The notes below the pieces were generated by a model that was not told the DNA's origin, searched no databases, and saw only the letters and a program-made list of their open reading frames with translations. Below, piece by piece: positions 1 to 6,418 of a DNA stretch of 10,066 bases (its first letter is position 1; each line of letters opens with the position of its first letter). The DNA lies in contig JADJQA010000069.1 in NCBI GenBank assembly GCA_016712985.1, forward strand, positions 1-10,066, read 5' to 3'. The translations under genes were made by a program, and so were the position numbers. This DNA is from Sulfuritalea sp. (GTDB lineage Bacteria; Pseudomonadota; Gammaproteobacteria; Burkholderiales; Rhodocyclaceae).

Positions 1-1463
<1,463 letters not shown>

Positions 1464-1469
1464 GTACCA

Positions 1470-1483
1470 CCGACAAAAGTCGG
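1470..1483. terminator. Small hairpin 6 bases after the thiC stop, possible terminator remnant
   Basis: CCGAC (1470-1474), an AAAA loop and GTCGG (1479-1483) form a 5-bp stem directly after the thiC stop codon. There is no T run on the + strand, so an intrinsic terminator is not convincing. The position after a gene end is the only other support. Confidence 0.2.
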
Positions 1484-1507
1484 CTCTGGCGACACGGTGC
1501 CCTCGTC

Positions 1508-1527
1508 ATTCCGGCGAAGGCCGGAAT
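1508..1527. repeat. REP-like extragenic palindrome (ATTCCGGC-GAAG-GCCGGAAT)
   Basis: A perfect 8-bp inverted repeat, ATTCCGGC (1508-1515) and GCCGGAAT (1520-1527), encloses GAAG. It is preceded by CGTC and followed by CCAGCGG. This sequence type recurs between genes in many high-GC Proteobacteria as a dispersed palindrome (established knowledge, recalled from general reading). Only one copy is present here, so its repeat status in this genome is inferred. It may act as a transcript-end hairpin between thiC and the restriction cassette, and it marks the cassette's left edge. Confidence 0.6.
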
Positions 1528-1545
1528 CCAGCGGCCTCATCCCGA

Positions 1546-1572
1546 TTGCCGGTATCATGAACGTCATATCAA
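1546..1572 (+). promoter_or_regulatory. Weak candidate promoter region ahead of the restriction cassette
   Basis: TTGCCG (1546-1551) could be a -35 element and TATCAA (1567-1572) a -10, but the 15-base spacing is short. TATCAT at 1553-1558 matches the -10 consensus in five of six bases but lacks a partner upstream. AACGT (1560-1564) and ACGTT (1574-1578) form a short inverted repeat here that could be an operator. This is a position-based guess: the cassette begins at 1600 and needs a promoter in this 136-base gap. Confidence 0.2.
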
Positions 1573-1599
1573 GACGTTTCCAGTGCCAAGGGAGAAAAA

Positions 1600-1848
1600 A
1601 TGGCCCCGCGAGGCAAGAAAAAGGAGGCTGAGTCTGCACAGCCCACCGATACCATCGCAGACTATCGCTTCGATGCCAAACGAACCAACATTCCGCCTGC
1701 AGGGTTAGCCGCACAGGGCAAACTCGAATCGCCGCAGCGCATTCGTTACACCTACGATCCGCATCGACCGCCGATGCTGCGCTTCGATGGCTCGGGCGCA
1801 GCCGACAAACTACCCGAGTTACTGTCACTGCCCGCAAGCGCGCGCTGA
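1600..1848 (+). pseudogene. N-terminal part of the Mod methyltransferase, cut off by a frameshift
   Basis: This 82-residue frame opens with an ATG well placed behind AAGGGAG (1588-1594, 5-base spacer), the only good ribosome site ahead of the methyltransferase. The protein has a basic start (MAPRGKKKEAE), then text typical of the N-terminus of Type III-like Mod proteins: IADYRFDAKRTNIPPAGLA, RYTYDP and LRFDGSGAADKLPELL. It then runs into TGA at 1846-1848. The matching continuation, LTNEEASLLAEALRTHQPWL followed by EWANKREKLWFEVEPVALHI, lies in another frame from about 1845 and flows without a stop into the large methyltransferase frame. The two pieces are therefore one gene of about 1,025 codons (1600-4676) with a net -1 (or +2) shift between about 1825 and 1845. 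No slippery heptamer is visible, so programmed frameshifting is unlikely. Confidence 0.8.
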
Positions 1849-1940
1849 CCAACGAGGAGGCATCGTTACTCGCCGAGGCACTGCGTACCCATCAGCCCTG
1901 GCTGGAATGGGCAAACAAGCGCGAGAAGCTGTGGTTCGAA

Positions 1941-4676
1941 GTGGAGCCGGTGGCTTTACACATCCACGAGCGGATCGCCGCCCAGGCCATCGTCAAGGTT
2001 GCCGCGCGCCAGGACGTGCAGCGCGATATGTTTGCCGACCCCAAGCTCAGTTATCGCGAGGCGGTGCAGTTCTACCAGCACGACATGGACTGGGCCAACC
2101 GCATGATCCTCGGCGATTCCTTGCAGGTCATGGCTTCGCTGTCCCGGCGCGAGAACCTCGCCGGCCGTGTGCAGATGATTTACATCGATCCGCCCTACGG
2201 CATCAAGTTCGCCTCCAACTTCCAGCCCGAGGTTGGCAAGCGCGACGTCAAAGACAAGGAATCCGACCTCACGCGCGAGCCGGAGATGGTCAAGGCCTAC
2301 CGCGACACCTGGACGCTGGGCGTGCATTCCTATCTGGCCTACCTGCGCGACCGGCTGATGGTGGCGAAGGAATTGCTGACCGACAGCGGTTCAATCTTCG
2401 TGCAGATTTCGGATGAGAACCTGCATCGGGTTCGGGCGGTGATGGATGAGGTGTTTGGGGCGGAAAACTTCTGCGCACAAATTTACTTCATAAAGACCAG
2501 TGGAAAAGGTGGCGACTACTTGGACCCGGTTGGCGATTATTTGCTTTGGTACGCAAAAGATAAGCCTGCCACCAAGACAAACAACATTTTCCTTCCTCGC
2601 GCGCCGAGCACACTCGATGAGCAATACACAACTATTGAGACGTTGGATGGAATGGTTCGCCAGTTGGACAACGCGCCGAAAGTATTGAGGCTGCGGCGTG
2701 GCACCTGCAACAAGCGATTCATGCCCAAGGGCTCACATCCCGATAGCGGAGGAAAGACCACATCCTATTTCGCGGCTCTCAACGGAGCCTCTTGGCAATG
2801 CCTCCCAGGTTATTTTTGGCGAACGAGTGAAGAAGGAATGCGCCGGCTAATTGGGGCTGGGCGCATTACTGCGGTGGGACGCTATTTGCGCTACAAGATG
2901 TATAGCGACGACTACCCAGTGGTTCGAGTTACCAACTTGTGGAACGATGTACGTGCCGGTGGTTACGGTGAAGCCAAAATCTACGTCGTACAGACAAATG
3001 TAGATGTCATCGCACGTTGCATACTAATGGCAACGGACCCCGGCGACCTCGTGGTCGATCCAACCTGCGGTTCCGGCACCACGGCCTACGTCGCCGAGAC
3101 TTGGGGCCGGCGCTGGATCACGATGGATACCTCGCGCGTCGCCTTGGCCCTGGCACGCCAACGCCTGATGACCGCCAAGTTCGACTACTTCGAACTGCGA
3201 CCGCTGAACGACGACGACCGGCGGCGGAATCCGAATGGCCCCTGGCTGAAAGACGAGAAAGTCGGCGCTGGCGGCACGGCGATGACCCTCGATTGCGAGA
3301 CGGTGCCGCATGTCACGCTGAAATCCATCGCGCAGAACTCGGCGCTCGACTCGATCTTTGCCAAGCATCTGCCAACACTGGACGAGAAACTCAAGACCTT
3401 GAATGGCGCTGTAGCCAAGGTCGGCAAGGAGTCTCGCCAGAAGCTTGCGGCCAAACTGGCTGCCAAGCAGAAGGCCGAGGGCAAGAAGGCCGTCACCGAG
3501 GCCGATCGCCGCCGCTGGCTGCTGCCTCCCGCGAATCGCGATCCGAAGGTAAAACTCACCGTCGATGCCGATTTTTCCGGCTGGTACGAATGGGAAGTGC
3601 CCTTCGATACCGACGCCGACTGGCCCAATGACTTGCAGGCAGCGCTGATCGAATACCGCGCGGCGTGGCGGGCGAAGATGGACGCGGTCAATGCGGCGAT
3701 TGCCGCCAACGCCGAGAACGAGGAACTGGTCGACAAGCCGCGCGTGCGCAAGAACGTGGTGCGGGTTTCCGGCCCCTTCACGATGGAAGCGGTAATGCCG
3801 GCCGAGATGACCTTGCACGGCAGTTCCGAGATCGAGGAGACGGAAGGCGAACTGGATGGATTCGATGCGGCCGATGCCCCGCAGAACGCCGAGGCCTTCC
3901 TCGACAAGATGATTCGCCTGCTGTTTGCCGACGGCGTGCGTTTCCCCAACAACAAGGTGGCGAAGTTTTCGCGCCTGTCGCCGATCGGCGAGGATTTCCT
4001 GCACGCCGAAGGCGAGTGGGGCGACGGCGAGGGCAATACGCAGACGGTGGCCGTTTCGGTCGGCCCGGAGTTCGGGCCGGTGACGGCCTGGCAGGTGGAA
4101 AACGCACTGACCTTCGCCGCCCGGCGCGGCTTCGAGAACCTGGTGTTCGCCGGCTTCTCCTTCGACGCAGCGGCGCAGGCCGTGATCCAGGACGACCCGA
4201 ATCCGCGACTGCGTTGCCATCTGGCGCACATACGGCCGGACGTGAACATGGGCAGCCTGCTCAAGGAAACGCCGAACGCCCAGTTGTTCTCCGTGTTCGG
4301 CAGCCCGCGCATGAAATTGGACACCAACGCGGACGGCATGCTGACCCTCACGCTCGAAGGCGTGGATATCTACAACCCGGTGGAGAACACCATCCTCGCC
4401 ACCAGCGTGGATAAAGTCGCCGCGTGGTTCGTCGATTCGGACTACGACGGCCGCACCTTCTGCATCACGCAGGCCTTCTTTCCCGACAAGAGCGCGTGGG
4501 AGAAGCTGGCCAAGGCGCTGAAGTCCGTGATCGACGAAGGCGCTTTCGATGCGCTGTCGGGCACCGTCTCGCTGCCCTTCGTGGCGGGACCGCACAAGCG
4601 GGTGGCGGTGAAGGTGATCGATCCGCGCGGCAACGAAGTGATGCGGGTGATGCGCCTGGAGCGGGGGGGAGGTTAG
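1941..4676 (+). CDS. Type III-like site-specific DNA (adenine-N6) methyltransferase, Mod subunit
   Basis: Transfers a methyl group from S-adenosylmethionine to adenine in a short DNA target, and in Type III-like systems also provides target recognition to Res. The catalytic motif DPPY (2187-2198, in MIYIDPPYGIKFASNF) comes before the SAM-binding motif DPTCGSGTT (3057-3083), the order of beta-class methyltransferases such as Type III Mod. Between them (about 2465-3040) lies the target-recognition domain, AT-richer than its surroundings. The part after motif I, over 500 residues, includes a Lys/Ala-rich helical stretch (about 3370-3500), an acidic segment EIEETEGELDGFDAADAP (about 3830-3885) and a C-terminal domain ending LERGGG. 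The frame is open back to about 1845; GTG 1941 is only the first possible start and has no ribosome site. The true N-terminus is almost surely the frame starting at 1600. Residues of both activities are intact, so only the N-terminal shift threatens function. Confidence 0.88.
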   Translation: MEPVALHIHERIAAQAIVKVAARQDVQRDMFADPKLSYREAVQFYQHDMDWANRMILGDSLQVMASLSRRENLAGRVQMIYIDPPYGIKFASNFQPEVGKRDVKDKESDLTREPEMVKAYRDTWTLGVHSYLAYLRDRLMVAKELLTDSGSIFVQISDENLHRVRAVMDEVFGAENFCAQIYFIKTSGKGGDYLDPVGDYLLWYAKDKPATKTNNIFLPRAPSTLDEQYTTIETLDGMVRQLDNAPKVLRLRRGTCNKRFMPKGSHPDSGGKTTSYFAALNGASWQCLPGYFWRTSEEGMRRLIGAGRITAVGRYLRYKMYSDDYPVVRVTNLWNDVRAGGYGEAKIYVVQTNVDVIARCILMATDPGDLVVDPTCGSGTTAYVAETWGRRWITMDTSRVALALARQRLMTAKFDYFELRPLNDDDRRRNPNGPWLKDEKVGAGGTAMTLDCETVPHVTLKSIAQNSALDSIFAKHLPTLDEKLKTLNGAVAKVGKESRQKLAAKLAAKQKAEGKKAVTEADRRRWLLPPANRDPKVKLTVDADFSGWYEWEVPFDTDADWPNDLQAALIEYRAAWRAKMDAVNAAIAANAENEELVDKPRVRKNVVRVSGPFTMEAVMPAEMTLHGSSEIEETEGELDGFDAADAPQNAEAFLDKMIRLLFADGVRFPNNKVAKFSRLSPIGEDFLHAEGEWGDGEGNTQTVAVSVGPEFGPVTAWQVENALTFAARRGFENLVFAGFSFDAAAQAVIQDDPNPRLRCHLAHIRPDVNMGSLLKETPNAQLFSVFGSPRMKLDTNADGMLTLTLEGVDIYNPVENTILATSVDKVAAWFVDSDYDGRTFCITQAFFPDKSAWEKLAKALKSVIDEGAFDALSGTVSLPFVAGPHKRVAVKVIDPRGNEVMRVMRLERGGG
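2465..3040 (+). other. AT-richer block covering the Mod target-recognition domain
   Basis: Three hand-counted 60-base stretches here (2461-2640) are about 43-48% G+C, while a stretch just after (3061-3120) is 70%. Codons such as AAA, ATT, TTT and ACA become common and then rare again. The block lies between the DPPY and GSGTT motifs, where specificity is encoded in this enzyme class. The reading frame stays open and both junctions lie in well-conserved sequence (GSIFVQISDENLHRVRAVMDEVFG before, DLVVDPTCGSGTT after). This fits replacement of the recognition domain by recombination from a lower-GC relative (inference). Confidence 0.6.
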
Positions 4677-4725
4677 CAGCTTTTACCAGCTGGCGCGGGC
4701 GCTTGAAGGCGTTCGCTTCGCCACA

Positions 4726-5007
4726 GTGCGCAAGGGCAAGCTGCCCAAGCCGCTGGACAAGCTGGCGGGAGCCAACCTGATGGCCACACCCCTGTATGAA
4801 GTGGGCGGCGATCTCCGGGTGGCCTTCGTCGCCAAGACTGCCGCGGCAAGGGAGCAACGACAGCTTTACGCCTGGGCGTTTCAGGCCACGGGGCGCTGGC
4901 GCGAATGGACCCACGGCCACAAAGGCCTGCACGGTGCCATGCGCGGACTGGACCGACCGAGCGGCCGGGCCGGGTTGCTTGCGACGTGGAGCGGCGCCGA
5001 AGGATAA
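4726..5007 (+). CDS. Small unrecognised protein between mod and the DUF1828-like gene, start and end uncertain
   Basis: I do not recognise the family. The frame from GTG 4726 gives 93 residues, mostly soluble in character, with KLPKPLDKLAGANLMATPLY, DLRVAFVAK and a Trp-rich stretch YAWAFQATGRWREW. High G+C at third codon positions supports coding. The same frame reads sensibly upstream to about 4675 (SSFYQLARALEGVRFATV) but holds no ATG, GTG or TTG there, although GGAGG at 4669-4673 would be a good ribosome site. A lost start codon at 4672-4674 (GTT) is possible. At the far end the frame stops at 5007, but another frame reads from about 4953 through ERRRRISRVVALFCERLGIE to TGA 5073-5075, which overlaps the next gene's ATG as ATGA. 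A frameshift near 4950-4990 would make the original gene end at 5075. Confidence 0.5.
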   Translation: MRKGKLPKPLDKLAGANLMATPLYEVGGDLRVAFVAKTAAAREQRQLYAWAFQATGRWREWTHGHKGLHGAMRGLDRPSGRAGLLATWSGAEG

Positions 5008-5071
5008 GTCGCGTCGTTGCCCTGTTCTGTGAGCGGCTGGGCATAGAACTGGGCAAGGCCGGAGGCCTGTT

Positions 5072-5782
5072 ATGAAACTCGACATATGCAAGGATTTCAC
5101 GGTGACGCCGACGGCGACCGGCCTGCTGGTCGTCACGCCGCTGGAGTACGACGACCACGACCACATCGTCGTGTATGCGGACCGGCAAGCTTCGGGCGGT
5201 TGGCGCGTGCATGACAACGGCGATGCCGCGCTGCGCCTGATGTTCGACAGCATCGACCCGGACGCACCGCGCATTCAGTCCTGGCTGGCAGAACACGCCG
5301 GACAGGTTTCGTGGAACGAGCGATTGGCGCAACTGGAATGCGCCGATGTGCCGGAGGAATCGCTGGTCTTCGCTGCGTTCAAAGTGGCGCAATCTGCGGC
5401 CCAGATGCAGGCCATGACAGCCATCCGTCGCGGAAGAGTGGGGACGAGGTCGTTGCGCCTTAAGATGTGGCAACGAGGCCACACAGGCGGCGATACGCCG
5501 TCACCCAACCTGTTTCTTGCCGACTGCCTGTTTCTGACAGCACAGCCGGTGGCAGTGATCATCGCCGGCTCCACCGAGCGACTGCTGGAAGCCGAACTCG
5601 CATGGTCCCATCTGCGGCAGATCGGCGATCCGACGCGGGTCATTGCCGTGATTGAAGAAGCGAAACAGGTCGGGCTCAAGCAGAAAGCACGGGCCGATTA
5701 CTTTACCGACAAGACCTACGAGTATCGCGATTTCGAGGGCGCCTTTCGCGAAGCAATGAAGCAAACCGTTTCCGTTCACTGA
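5072..5782 (+). CDS. DUF1828-like domain protein of unknown function in the restriction cassette
   Basis: ATG 5072 follows GGAGG (5061-5065) at a 6-base spacing and overlaps the probable stop of the preceding gene (ATGA). The 236-residue product starts with a DUF1828-like pattern: a beta-rich segment (FTVTPTATGLLVVTPLEYDD), a short acidic run, then GGWRVHDNGDAALRLM, matching the family's glycine-aspartate turn and 'DxG' signature. A helical segment (ESLVFAAFKVAQSAAQMQAM) follows. The last third (PVAVIIAGSTERLLEAELAW, VGLKQKARADYFTDKT) resembles the C-terminal domain that often accompanies DUF1828. Residues of about 5425-5510 (RGRVGTRSLRLKMWQRG) match nothing I expect and may hide a pair of compensating indels. 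No catalytic motif is evident, nor a signal peptide or membrane segment. Its place inside a mod-res operon suggests a defence accessory or regulatory role (inference). Confidence 0.65.
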   Translation: MKLDICKDFTVTPTATGLLVVTPLEYDDHDHIVVYADRQASGGWRVHDNGDAALRLMFDSIDPDAPRIQSWLAEHAGQVSWNERLAQLECADVPEESLVFAAFKVAQSAAQMQAMTAIRRGRVGTRSLRLKMWQRGHTGGDTPSPNLFLADCLFLTAQPVAVIIAGSTERLLEAELAWSHLRQIGDPTRVIAVIEEAKQVGLKQKARADYFTDKTYEYRDFEGAFREAMKQTVSVH

Positions 5783-5832
5783 ACCGATATGAATCCAGCG
5801 TTGCCGCATACCGACAAGAAAAGGAGACAGCC

Positions 5833-6075
5833 ATGCACCCCCTGTTGACCCGCATCAGCATCGATCCCAATGTCTGCTTCGGCAAGCCCTGCGTGCGCGG
5901 CACGCGTATCTGGGTGTCGCTGCTGCTCGATCGCCTGGCCGATGGCGAAAGCGAAGCGGCGCTGTTGGCCGAATACCCGCAGTTGGCGCTGGATGACATT
6001 CGCGCGGCCCTAGCCTATGGCGCGGAAATGTCGCGCGAGCAGATCATTCCCGCCGGGATGAAAGCGGCCGCGTGA
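5833..6075 (+). CDS. DUF433 antitoxin-like protein (VapB45 type)
   Basis: An 80-residue protein starting at ATG 5833 behind AAGGAG (5821-5826, 6-base spacer). The text RISIDPNVCFGKPCVRGTRIWV, then LLDRLADGESEAALLAEYPQ and LALDDIRAALAYGAE, is the standard DUF433 layout: a short N-terminal strand region with the G-K-P-x-x-x-G-T-R-I pattern, followed by a winged-helix-like DNA-binding part. DUF433 proteins are usually paired with DUF5615 PIN-like toxins, as in mycobacterial VapBC45 (established knowledge). The pairing holds here: TGA 6073-6075 overlaps the GTG (6072-6074) of the next gene. It would neutralise the toxin and probably repress the pair's promoter (inference). Full length, nothing missing. 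Confidence 0.88.
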   Translation: MHPLLTRISIDPNVCFGKPCVRGTRIWVSLLLDRLADGESEAALLAEYPQLALDDIRAALAYGAEMSREQIIPAGMKAAA

Positions 6076-6415
6076 AATTCAAGCTGGACGAAAACCTGGG
6101 TCAGCGCGGCTTCGCACGCATTGTCGGTGCAGGGCACGATGTCTCTACCGTGGCGCTGCAGCAGTTGAGCCTCGGACGAAGCGATTTTTCGGGTGTGTGC
6201 CGAGGAAGGCCGGGCATTGCTCACGCTTGACCTGGATTTTTCCCACGTTTTGCGCTTTCCTCCCGAGCGCTCAGCGGGAATCGCAATACTGTCCGCCCCG
6301 GACGCATGACGGCCGATCTGTGATGAGTTCTGGACCCGCCGCGCAAGCCCTGGAAAAGCGGCTCTGGATCGTTGAACCAGGACGGATTCGCATCCACGCG
6401 ACCGATACGGACTGA
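6072..6415 (+). pseudogene. DUF5615 PIN-like (Mut7-C type) toxin, broken by two frameshifts
   Basis: The family is a small PIN-fold nuclease, the toxin partner of DUF433 antitoxins. Three frames together give a typical full-length protein of about 115 residues. The first, from GTG 6072, reads KFKLDENLGQRGFARIVGAG then HDVSTVALQQLSLG. The second, from about 6184, reads IFRVCAEEGRALLTLDLDFS then HVLRFPPERSAGIAIL. The third, from about 6295, reads ALEKRLWIVEPGRIRIHATD up to TGA 6413-6415. The acidic residues expected at the active site (LDEN, and the LDLD pair) are present, but in different frames. The first shift is near the T5 run at 6185-6189, the second near 6290-6306. As written, translation stops at 6225-6227, leaving about 51 residues and no toxin. 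The antitoxin upstream is intact, an order of loss that is tolerated. Sequence error is the alternative. Confidence 0.85.
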
Positions 6416-6418
6416 GGC

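Noticed and set aside
1464..1599. Integrase, tRNA or att site at the cassette border
   Set aside because: No tRNA-like structure, no recombinase gene and no direct repeat shared between the two borders could be found by eye.
1820..1848. Programmed ribosomal frameshift joining the two Mod parts
   Set aside because: No X-XXY-YYZ slippery site, no strong following hairpin, and homologues as I recall them read through in one frame.
3024..4595. Long antisense open frames (523 codons at 3024-4595, 388 codons at 3185-4351)
   Set aside because: They lie fully opposite mod, whose frame carries clear methyltransferase motifs and codon bias. Long antisense frames are expected in G+C-rich genes, and the translations look like no known family.
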